Source: Candidatus Nomurabacteria bacterium (GTDB lineage Bacteria > Patescibacteriota > Minisyncoccia > Phycocordibacterales > UBA9973). From it: DNA of 16,534 bases. The position numbers were made by a program, and so were the translations under genes. Positions 11,068 to 16,534 of this stretch are shown here, in pieces. The DNA lies in contig PMIU01000074.1 of assembly GCA_003157195.1 (NCBI GenBank), forward strand, positions 307-16,840, written 5' to 3'. Below the pieces are notes generated by a model that saw only the letters and a program-made list of their open reading frames with translations, did no database searches and had not been told where the DNA came from. The stretch's first letter is position 1, and every line of letters begins with the position of its first letter.

Positions 11068-12147
11068 TTATTCCAAATATATCAGTGTCATCTTTTGGTC
11101 TTTCGGTTCGAACAAAGTGATTTGGAAATTGTAATTCTTTCCGAGCTCCAATTTTGCTCTGAGAGCTGCTTCACTTGGGAATGTCGAATTATGCACTAAC
11201 CCGGCGACACCTTCTTTGATGGATACTAATGCACCGTGCTTGTTGTATTTAATTACCACGCCCTTTATGATATCTCCCTTCTTTAATTTACCTTCAAATT
11301 CTTTCCAAGGGTTTTCCTTCAAAGCTTTCAGAGAAAGAGAAATTTTACCGTCTTTTATTTCGATAACTTTTGCTTTTACTTTATCTCCAATCTTAAACAT
11401 ATTGCGCGGGTCTTCCACCAGGCCCCAGTCAAGTTCGGAGATGTGCACGAGTCCTTCCAACCCTTCTTCGAGTTTCAGGAAGATTCCGAAATCCACAATG
11501 CCGGCTACGGTGCAGTCTACACTGTCTCCGATATTATACTTACTTAAAACCTCCTTTTTCTCTTCGGGATTATTGTCTTTTTCCGAGAATATCAACTTGC
11601 CTTCCTTTGGTAGGGTGGAAATAATCATCACGGAGATTTTTTGCCCGACTAATTTCTTCAACTCTTTTAATATCTTGTCTTTGTCGGAATCAAGTACTCG
11701 CGGATAATGTTCGGCTTTGAGCTGAGAAGCAGGCAGAAAGCCAGCAATACCCTGCCATTCCAAAATCAAACCTCCTTTGTTAGCGTCTTTAACTTCCAAA
11801 TCTAAGATGGTTTTTGCTTTTATCGCTTTTTCCGCCTCGCTCCAAGTGAGAGCTTGCTTGGCTTCTTTCAGGGAAAGTTCTATGTAGCCGTCTTCGTTTT
11901 CTGTGTCAACAATTTTTGCTTTGACGATATCGCCCAAGCTTATCTTTTTGATAACATCTTTGGCATTGATAAATTCTCGGCCGTAAATAATACCGGTGCC
12001 GAAAGGCGACAGGTCCACATAGACGGAGGATTTTTCTACTAAAATTACCGGACCTTCCACCAGGGAATCGATTTCCGGCTTGTTTACACTACGGTCAGTG
12101 ATTGAACTTAAAACTAAATTTTCTTGCACTATTTCTTCTGTATCCAT
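11068..12147 (-). CDS. rpsA: Ribosomal protein S1 (four S1 domains)
   Basis: S1 binds single-stranded mRNA on the 30S subunit through repeated OB-fold domains. The 359-residue protein has four: about 25-95, 112-190, 205-275 (IGDSVDCTVAGIVDFGIFLKL) and 288-357. E. coli S1 has six domains and about 557 residues, so this is the shorter form. Because this organism's 16S lacks an anti-Shine-Dalgarno sequence, S1 could carry more of the mRNA recruitment load; that is inference. No Shine-Dalgarno or -10 box lies directly at the start. Instead, an intrinsic terminator abuts the ATG on the minus strand, which suggests regulated read-through from an upstream promoter. Confidence 0.92.
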   Translation of the reverse strand: MDTEEIVQENLVLSSITDRSVNKPEIDSLVEGPVILVEKSSVYVDLSPFGTGIIYGREFINAKDVIKKISLGDIVKAKIVDTENEDGYIELSLKEAKQALTWSEAEKAIKAKTILDLEVKDANKGGLILEWQGIAGFLPASQLKAEHYPRVLDSDKDKILKELKKLVGQKISVMIISTLPKEGKLIFSEKDNNPEEKKEVLSKYNIGDSVDCTVAGIVDFGIFLKLEEGLEGLVHISELDWGLVEDPRNMFKIGDKVKAKVIEIKDGKISLSLKALKENPWKEFEGKLKKGDIIKGVVIKYNKHGALVSIKEGVAGLVHNSTFPSEAALRAKLELGKNYNFQITLFEPKDQKMTLIYLE

Positions 12148-12152
12148 AAAAT

Positions 12153-12176
12153 TAAAAAATCCGCATCAAAGCGGAT
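12153..12176 (-). terminator. Terminator/attenuator immediately before rpsA
   Basis: On the minus strand, ATCCGC-tttgat-GCGGAT is followed by a run of six T's (complement of 12153-12158), then five bases, then the rpsA ATG. Termination here would block rpsA unless it is read through. Confidence 0.75.
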
Positions 12177-12286
12177 ATAGGCTTAGGTTCTCGGAGCGTG
12201 CTCATGCTGGGAGGGTTACCCCAAATCCTGCTTTTAATCCCGACGCCAAATGAATTTGTGTCGGGACTCCGACTTTACGTCGGAGT
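12153..12286 (-). ncRNA. Structured rpsA leader RNA ending in a terminator
   Basis: Read on the minus strand, the predicted transcript starts near 12286 and folds into ACTCCGAC/GTCGGAGT (12266-12286), TCCCGAC/GTCGGGA (12238-12266, sharing the edge base), a GC-rich middle region (about 12186-12232) with GGGGTAACCC and GAGC-ac-GCTC, and finally a terminator. This looks like a cis-regulatory leader of rpsA or a stand-alone small RNA. I do not recognise a known riboswitch or SRP RNA in it. Confidence 0.5.
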
Positions 12287-12289
12287 AAA

Positions 12290-12295
12290 TTTATA
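12290..12295 (-). promoter_or_regulatory. -10 box for the rpsA leader
   Basis: The minus strand reads TATAAA here. It ends three bases before the first leader hairpin, so the transcript would start at or just inside that hairpin. I see no strong -35 match. Confidence 0.45.
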
Positions 12296-12321
12296 CTAAT
12301 ACACAAGATTCAAAAATGCAA

Positions 12322-12359
12322 GCCCGCACACTTATTTTTTGAAAAATAAGTGTGCGGGC
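12322..12359. repeat. Perfect 18-bp hairpin in the divergent rpsA/MBL promoter region
   Basis: 12322-12339 pairs perfectly with 12342-12359 (GC-rich base GCCCGCACACTTA, AT-rich top). T-rich sequence follows on the plus strand, so it looks like a terminator, yet no gene on either strand ends here. It may insulate the two divergent promoters or form a cruciform. Confidence 0.65.
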
Positions 12360-12382
12360 AAGTAGTTTTTTATTTTATTTTT

Positions 12383-12391
12383 TGCTATACT
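12383..12391 (+). promoter_or_regulatory. Extended -10 promoter of the MBL-fold gene
   Basis: TGC plus TATACT (12386-12391), then seven bases, then ATG at 12399. This is the same extended -10 arrangement as secA and the ddl-like gene and predicts a leaderless mRNA. Confidence 0.65.
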
Positions 12392-12398
12392 ATATATA

Positions 12399-13025
12399 AT
12401 GATAATCACATATTTCGGCAAACAGTTTTTTAAGATTGGACAGGGAGAGATGGTCATGGCTTTTAATCCTGTCAGCAAGAGCTCCAAAACTGGCATATCG
12501 GCTCACTTTGGCGCAGATATTGCTCTTGTCACGACTAACCATTCCGACTACAACGGCGTAGAGCAGCTCTCGCATGGCGACAGGGCGCCTTTTATTATCA
12601 GCGGTCCCGGCGATTACGAAATCAAGGAAATTTTTGTTAAAGGTGTAATGTCGGGCGCGGAAATTGCTGGAAAAAAACATATTAACACTATTTACGTTTT
12701 TTCCGTGGATGGCATCAACATAGCTTTCTTGGGCGCGCTCGGAGAAGGGGAACTTTCCAAAGAAACACGCGAAGCCATCGATGGTCCGGATATTCTTTTC
12801 ATTCCGGTCGGCGGGAATGGAATGCTCGATGCGAAGTCTTCTGCCAAGCTTGCCTCCTCACTCGAACCAAAAATGGTAATTCCGATGGACTACGATGAAA
12901 AAACTCTTAAAGCATTTCTCAAAGAAATGGGAGAAGAAAAAGCGGAAGTAATAGACAAACTGACGCTCAAGAGAAAAGATTTAGAAGGGAAAGAAGGGGA
13001 AGTAGTTGTGCTGAAAGCAATGTAA
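12399..13025 (+). CDS. MBL-fold (COG2220/UlaG-like) protein with degenerate metal motif
   Basis: The 208-residue product has the overall pattern of small metallo-beta-lactamase-fold hydrolases: ADIALVTTNHSDYN (39-52), ISGPGDYEIKEIFVKGV, a buried IAFLGALGE strand, and FIPVGGNGMLDAKSSAKLASSLEPKMVIPMDYD. In active members the first motif is HxHxDH and the last motif has PMHY. Here the first reads T-x-H-x-D-Y and the last has Asp instead of His. At least three metal ligands are therefore changed, so it may be a non-catalytic or differently metallated member. It is followed 3 bases later by a small membrane-protein gene and then gyrA, probably as one transcription unit. The substrate is unknown. 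Confidence 0.75.
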   Translation: MIITYFGKQFFKIGQGEMVMAFNPVSKSSKTGISAHFGADIALVTTNHSDYNGVEQLSHGDRAPFIISGPGDYEIKEIFVKGVMSGAEIAGKKHINTIYVFSVDGINIAFLGALGEGELSKETREAIDGPDILFIPVGGNGMLDAKSSAKLASSLEPKMVIPMDYDEKTLKAFLKEMGEEKAEVIDKLTLKRKDLEGKEGEVVVLKAM

Positions 13026-13028
13026 AAC

Positions 13029-13172
13029 ATGGAAAAAATAATTCATCACATAAGAAGAATAAGACAACAGCCAGAGCATGTTAAAAGGCACATTTTACAT
13101 GTTCTTGTGGTGGTGTGCGGCATTATTTTAGTTTTGTTGTGGATTTATTCACTTGGAACAACTTTAATGTAA
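13029..13172 (+). CDS. Small single-pass membrane protein
   Basis: This 47-residue ORF, MEKIIHHIRRIRQQPEHVKR followed by a hydrophobic segment (about 22-40) and SLGTTLM, has a basic, histidine-rich N-terminus and one membrane helix. The positive N-terminal side predicts an N-in orientation. It fits exactly between the MBL gene (3 bases before) and gyrA (6 bases after), which supports it as real. I recall similar PEHV(K/R)R-helix microproteins as common hypotheticals in Parcubacteria; no function is known. Confidence 0.7.
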   Translation: MEKIIHHIRRIRQQPEHVKRHILHVLVVVCGIILVLLWIYSLGTTLM

Positions 13173-13178
13173 TTAATT

Positions 13179-15638
13179 ATGGTAAAAAAGAATTTAGAAA
13201 CAACAGAAGAAAAACCCAGGGATGAGATTTTGGAGGTGGACGTGGTGGCGGAGATGAAGGAGTCCTACTTGGCTTATGCCATGTCGGTTATCACTTCGCG
13301 CGCCTTGCCGGATGTCCGTGACGGACTAAAACCAGTGCATCGCCGAATTCTTTTTGGAATGAATGAAATGGGTCTCACTTCCACCGCGCGTTTTCGCAAG
13401 TCGGCGGCCATTGTCGGAGATGTGCTCGGGAAATATCATCCGCACGGAGATACAGCTGTTTATGATTCGATGGTAGGTATGGCGCAAGAATTTTCTTATC
13501 GTTATCCGCTCATAATCGGGCAGGGAAACTTTGGTTCTATTGATGGAGACAATCCTGCGGCGATGCGTTATACCGAGGCAAAAATGTCCAAAATTTCCAA
13601 TGAATTATTGAAGGATTTGGAAAAAGAAACTGTTGACTTTCGTCCCAACTATGACCAGACCCGCAAGGAGCCGATAGTTTTACCGGCCAATGTGCCGGCT
13701 CTCTTATTAAATGGCACGCTCGGCATCGCCGTAGGTATGGCCACAAATATTCCTTCGCACAACTTGACGGAAGTTTTGGACGCGACAAATTATCTGATTG
13801 AAAATGATGCAGCTACAACCGAGGACTTGATGCAGTTTATAAAAGGTCCAGACTTTCCGACAGGAGGCATCGCTTACGGTTACAAAGATATGCTTCATGC
13901 TTATGGCTCTGGCCGGGGCGGAGTGGTTTGCCGGGGTGAAGCCGAAATCGTGGAACAAAAAGACGGTAATTTTTCCATCATTATCACCTCCATTCCTTTT
14001 CGTGTAAACAAAGCTAATTTGATCGTGGCCATAGCCGAACTGGTGCAAGAGAAAAAGCTGGAAGGTATAAAAGGGTTGCGCGATGAATCCACCAAGGACA
14101 TCCGAATTGTGATTGATTTGAAAAGTAGCGCCCATCCGGAAAAAGTTCTGAATTATATTTACAAAAATACTCAACTGGAATCAAATTTTAATTTCAATAT
14201 GGTCGCTCTGGTAGACGGCGTGCCGCAAACTTTGTCTCTGAAATCCATTTTAGCCTTATTTATTGAGCATAGAAAGGAAGTGGTAAAACGTCGCTCTGCC
14301 TATGACTTGCGCAAAGCCGAAGAACGCGAACACATTTTGCTCGGCTTAAAGAAAGCATTAGATAAGATAGATCGGGTCATTACGGTTATTCGCGGTTCAA
14401 AGAATTCACAAATTGCCAAGTTGAACCTGATGAAAGAATTCAAGTTTTCAGACTTACAGGCAACGGCTATTTTGGAAATGAAATTATCCAAACTCGCCGG
14501 TCTCGAAAGACAAGCCGTGGAAGATGAATTAAAAGAGAAACAAAAGTTTATCACGGCGATGAAAGATTTACTCTCGAGCCCAAAAAAGATATTAAAGACT
14601 ATTGCCGATGAGTTGAAAGAAATCCGCGAAAAATATGCGGACGAAAGAAGGACAAAAATAGTCAAAGGTGGAGTTAAAGAAATTTCTGACGAAGACTTGG
14701 TCCCGGAAAAAGAAACGATGCTCGTCTTGACCGCCGGCGGATATGTGAAATGCACCGACCCGGCAGAGTACCACGCACAAAAACGCGGAGGAGTTGGTGT
14801 GATTGACCTGGAAACTAAAGAAGAAGACTTCGTTACCATGCTTGTTTCTGGTTCAACACACAGCAATTTGCTTTTCTTTACCAATCTCGGAAAAGTTTAC
14901 CAGATGAAAATGTACGACATTCCAGAAGGACGTAGGGCAACACGTGGTAAATCAATTATGAATTTCCTGGCTCTTTCCGGGGATGAAAAAGTCACTTCGA
15001 TTTTGGCGATGCCAAAAGATTTGGGTACAACTCCTTCATCACTGATGCTGGTTACTAAAAACGGCACAGCCAAAAAAATGGCAGGCGCAGGTTTCAAAGA
15101 TGTGCGTCGAAGCGGCATTATCGCCATTCGTTTAGACAAAGACGACCAGCTTATTTCCGCTTTGGTGACAGAAAAAGGCGATGAAGTGATGATTGCGACA
15201 GCTGACGGCCAATCCATTAGATTCAAGGAATCCGACGTGCGCGAAATGGGCCGTACTGCCGGAGGGGTGAGTGGTATTAGATTGGGCAAAAATGACCAAG
15301 TCATCGGCGTGGATGTCATAAAAAAAGCGAGTGAGAAAGCGGCCTTCCTAACAATGAGCGCGAACGGTTTCGGCAAGAAGACTGATTTGAAAGAATATAA
15401 AGTTCAGAAACGTGGCGGCTCCGGCGTGAAAACAGCCAAAGTGACTCCGAAAACAGGCAAATTGATTGTGGCGAAAGTATTGACCGGCGAAGAGGCCGAG
15501 CTCATAGCTATGTCTAAAAAGGGGCAAGTGATCCGTACTTCGCTCAAAGATATTTCCTCATTAGGCCGTCAAACTCAAGGCGTAACCATAATGCGCCTGC
15601 GTGCGGGCGACGGCATAGCCTCACTCGCTTGCATATAG
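13179..15638 (+). CDS. gyrA: DNA gyrase subunit A
   Basis: GyrA breaks and rejoins DNA in the gyrase A2B2 complex. The 819-residue product has the N-terminal [18 protein letters not shown] region, the quinolone-resistance region [13 protein letters not shown] (Thr where E. coli has Ser83, Asp retained at the 87 position), the catalytic tyrosine Tyr131 in AAMRYTE, the [23 protein letters not shown] block, and a C-terminal beta-pinwheel. The gyrase-specific box appears as QKRGGVG (534-540), and a similar QKRGGSG occurs in a later blade. The box favours GyrA over ParC. gyrB is not adjacent. No Shine-Dalgarno site is present, only AT-rich sequence. Confidence 0.95.
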   Translation: MVKKNLETTEEKPRDEILEVDVVAEMKESYLAYAMSVITSRALPDVRDGLKPVHRRILFGMNEMGLTSTARFRKSAAIVGDVLGKYHPHGDTAVYDSMVGMAQEFSYRYPLIIGQGNFGSIDGDNPAAMRYTEAKMSKISNELLKDLEKETVDFRPNYDQTRKEPIVLPANVPALLLNGTLGIAVGMATNIPSHNLTEVLDATNYLIENDAATTEDLMQFIKGPDFPTGGIAYGYKDMLHAYGSGRGGVVCRGEAEIVEQKDGNFSIIITSIPFRVNKANLIVAIAELVQEKKLEGIKGLRDESTKDIRIVIDLKSSAHPEKVLNYIYKNTQLESNFNFNMVALVDGVPQTLSLKSILALFIEHRKEVVKRRSAYDLRKAEEREHILLGLKKALDKIDRVITVIRGSKNSQIAKLNLMKEFKFSDLQATAILEMKLSKLAGLERQAVEDELKEKQKFITAMKDLLSSPKKILKTIADELKEIREKYADERRTKIVKGGVKEISDEDLVPEKETMLVLTAGGYVKCTDPAEYHAQKRGGVGVIDLETKEEDFVTMLVSGSTHSNLLFFTNLGKVYQMKMYDIPEGRRATRGKSIMNFLALSGDEKVTSILAMPKDLGTTPSSLMLVTKNGTAKKMAGAGFKDVRRSGIIAIRLDKDDQLISALVTEKGDEVMIATADGQSIRFKESDVREMGRTAGGVSGIRLGKNDQVIGVDVIKKASEKAAFLTMSANGFGKKTDLKEYKVQKRGGSGVKTAKVTPKTGKLIVAKVLTGEEAELIAMSKKGQVIRTSLKDISSLGRQTQGVTIMRLRAGDGIASLACI

Positions 15639-15647
15639 TGATATACT
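15639..15647 (+). promoter_or_regulatory. Extended -10 promoter of the methyltransferase gene
   Basis: TGA plus TATACT (15642-15647) begins at the base after the gyrA stop codon. Six bases then separate it from the ATG at 15654. A leaderless mRNA is predicted. Confidence 0.65.
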
Positions 15648-15653
15648 ATAGTT

Positions 15654-16178
15654 ATGTTTACCGACCCATTAAAAAATTTAAAAACTCTGGGACTGCGGGA
15701 AAATGACATCGTGGCGGATTTGGGTGCGGGAACCGGATTTTATTCCATTGCCGCGGGAACGCTTGTGCCACTCGGAAAAGTTTATGCGGTTGAAATACAG
15801 AAAGATTTTTTAGATACCATAAAAAGCAAAGCAAAAGAAGCTCATCTCGGAAATATTGAAATCCTTTGGGGGAATATCGAAAAGCTCGGCGGGACAAAAA
15901 TTGGCGATGGTATAGTAGATGTCACCGTTGCCTCGAATGTACTTTTTCAGGTTGAAGACAAGGAAAAATTTATTGAAGAAATAAAAAGAATACTGAAGCC
16001 AAACGGAAAAGTACTTTTGGTTGACTGGTCCGAGGAATCAATTATGCAAGGAAAGGGGATTGTTCCCAAAGATAAAGCGCGCGCAATGTTTGAGAAAAAA
16101 GGTTTTGCTTGGGTCCGTGATATTGATGCAGGCGCGCACCATTATGGTATAATTCTGAGGAAGAATGAATCCCGTTAG
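15654..16178 (+). CDS. Class I SAM-dependent methyltransferase
   Basis: This 174-residue Rossmann-type methyltransferase has motif I VADLGAGTG (20-28), an acidic residue ending strand 2 in VYAVEIQ, a motif II region VDVTVASNVLFQVED, and the post-II strand LKPNGKVLLVDW. It resembles the UbiE/Methyltransf_11 group of small methyltransferases. The substrate cannot be told; context (gyrA before, an exported protein after) does not help. It has its own leaderless-type promoter. Its last codons overlap one arm of a long inverted repeat. Confidence 0.85.
   Translation: MFTDPLKNLKTLGLRENDIVADLGAGTGFYSIAAGTLVPLGKVYAVEIQKDFLDTIKSKAKEAHLGNIEILWGNIEKLGGTKIGDGIVDVTVASNVLFQVEDKEKFIEEIKRILKPNGKVLLVDWSEESIMQGKGIVPKDKARAMFEKKGFAWVRDIDAGAHHYGIILRKNESR
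16145..16153 (+). promoter_or_regulatory. Candidate extended -10 promoter inside the methyltransferase 3' end
   Basis: TGG plus TATAAT (16148-16153) lies near the end of the methyltransferase gene. A transcript from it would start near 16160 and contain both arms of the downstream inverted repeat. A 12-codon frame begins at ATG 16165 and ends at 16203. The match may be chance within coding sequence. Confidence 0.4.
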
Positions 16179-16198
16179 AGACCGCGGTCACGAAGTAG

Positions 16199-16204
16199 TA
16201 TAAT
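16199..16204 (+). promoter_or_regulatory. -10-like box within the inverted repeat
   Basis: A perfect TATAAT without the TGN extension. It lies 18 bases before the small ORF and about 82 bases before the next larger gene. It could drive the downstream gene with a leader containing only the right arm of the inverted repeat. Confidence 0.4.
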
Positions 16205-16222
16205 AAATAAATCAGTAATTTT

Positions 16223-16282
16223 ATGACGACCAACTATATTAACAATAATTCACAAGAAGCGAAGATCGCGACCTGTCTCTAA
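16223..16282 (+). CDS. Possible leader peptide ORF
   Basis: A 19-residue frame, MTTNYINNNSQEAKIATCL, lies between the TATAAT box and the next gene and ends 4 bases before its ATG. It has no recognisable domain, and its end is encoded in the right arm of the inverted repeat. It may be a regulatory leader peptide or chance. Confidence 0.25.
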   Translation: MTTNYINNNSQEAKIATCL

Positions 16283-16286
16283 CGGG

Positions 16287-16534
16287 ATGAAAAATTTCCA
16301 ACTTATTATTTTGATTGTCTTCATCGCCGCCGCCATTTTCGGCGTTTTAGTTTTTTCCGGAGCGATAAAACTTGGCAATGATAACGGGGCAGGCAGCTTG
16401 GGTACTGTTACCCTTTGGGGTACTGTGCCGACAAGTATGATAAATACTCCGCTGGACGATTTCAATAATGCCAACCCCACCTTTGTCGTGAAATATGTGC
16501 AGAAAATGCCTGATACTTTCGACCAAGACTTGCT
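16287..16534 (+). CDS. Exported protein, probably solute-binding-like (3' truncated by the window)
   Basis: The visible 82 residues begin MKNFQLIILIVFIAAAIFGVLVFSG, a typical signal or anchor helix (about 5-24), and continue with GSLGTVTLWGTVPTSMINTPLDDFNNANPTFVVKYVQKMPDTFDQDLL. The pattern VTLWGT...LDDFN...FVVKYVQ...FDQDL resembles the start of extracellular solute-binding proteins of the ABC transporter family 1 type (mature strand, then helix, then a strand ahead of a DxxL element). No lipobox cysteine is seen. The gene continues beyond the window, so the call rests on the N-terminus alone. Confidence 0.6.
   Translation, partial: MKNFQLIILIVFIAAAIFGVLVFSGAIKLGNDNGAGSLGTVTLWGTVPTSMINTPLDDFNNANPTFVVKYVQKMPDTFDQDL

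Larger units (their letters stand above)
16171..16286. repeat. Inverted repeat enclosing the leader of the last gene
   Basis: CCCGTTAGAGAC (16171-16182) is the exact reverse complement of GTCTCTAACGGG (16275-16286). A further GGTC/GACC pair (16186-16189 with 16270-16273) extends it. The left arm covers the methyltransferase stop; the right arm ends directly before the next ATG (16287). The interval contains a TATAAT box and a 19-codon ORF. Confidence 0.75.

Noticed and set aside
11216..11707. 163-codon plus-strand frame opposite rpsA
   Set aside because: It is antisense to conserved S1 domains, has no promoter or domain, and is Ser/Pro/Phe-rich as expected for a shadow frame.
14300..14884. 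194-codon minus-strand frame opposite gyrA, and similar long antisense frames in secA (4306-4704)
   Set aside because: The sense strands encode unmistakable GyrA and SecA, and the antisense translations are low-complexity with no known domain.

Overview
The window looks like a piece of a Candidate Phyla Radiation (Patescibacteria, probably Parcubacteria-like) chromosome. The evidence is an intron-containing 16S rRNA gene with no 23S after it, very compact gene packing, SecA and Mur ligases of unusual architecture, a tiny Lys/Ala-rich basic protein, a 47-residue membrane microprotein beside gyrA, and almost no Shine-Dalgarno sites. I cannot name the species.

Layout. 1-1148 is the 3' part of 16S rRNA, interrupted at 190-1015 by an intron that encodes a LAGLIDADG homing endonuclease. 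The intron is best read as a group II ribozyme: a perfect 6-bp EBS1/IBS1 pairing, a domain V-like hairpin with a CGC triad and G.U wobble, a domain VI-like hairpin and an AY 3' end. 1149-1435 is a structured flank ending in a terminator. Then follow a Ddl-like ATP-grasp gene, tRNA-Leu(CAG), tRNA-Pro(CGG), a possible small structured RNA with its own promoter and terminator, a compound inverted repeat next to a perfect DnaA box, and the basic microprotein. secA (2992-5538) is followed by a tight cluster: DUF1653 protein, RdgB/HAM1-type NTP pyrophosphatase, murE, murD, murC (5573-10173). A secreted lysozyme-like/glucosaminidase-like protein with a leader terminator (10276-11003) converges on a four-domain ribosomal protein S1 gene (minus strand), which has its own structured leader. 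The plus strand then carries a degenerate MBL-fold protein, the microprotein, gyrA, a SAM methyltransferase and the start of a secreted or membrane-anchored protein resembling a solute-binding protein.

How it fits together. Envelope growth (Ddl-like, MurC/D/E, wall hydrolase, SecA) and core information genes (16S, tRNAs, S1, GyrA) are interleaved. The most notable theme is translation initiation. The 16S 3' tail has no CCUCC anti-Shine-Dalgarno sequence, and five genes (homing endonuclease, ddl-like, secA, MBL, methyltransferase) have an extended -10 box (TGN followed by a TATAAT-like hexamer) ending only 6-7 nt before the ATG, which predicts leaderless mRNAs. The other genes also lack convincing Shine-Dalgarno sites. 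The intron sits in the decoding region of the same 16S gene, between positions equivalent to E. coli A1398 and C1399.
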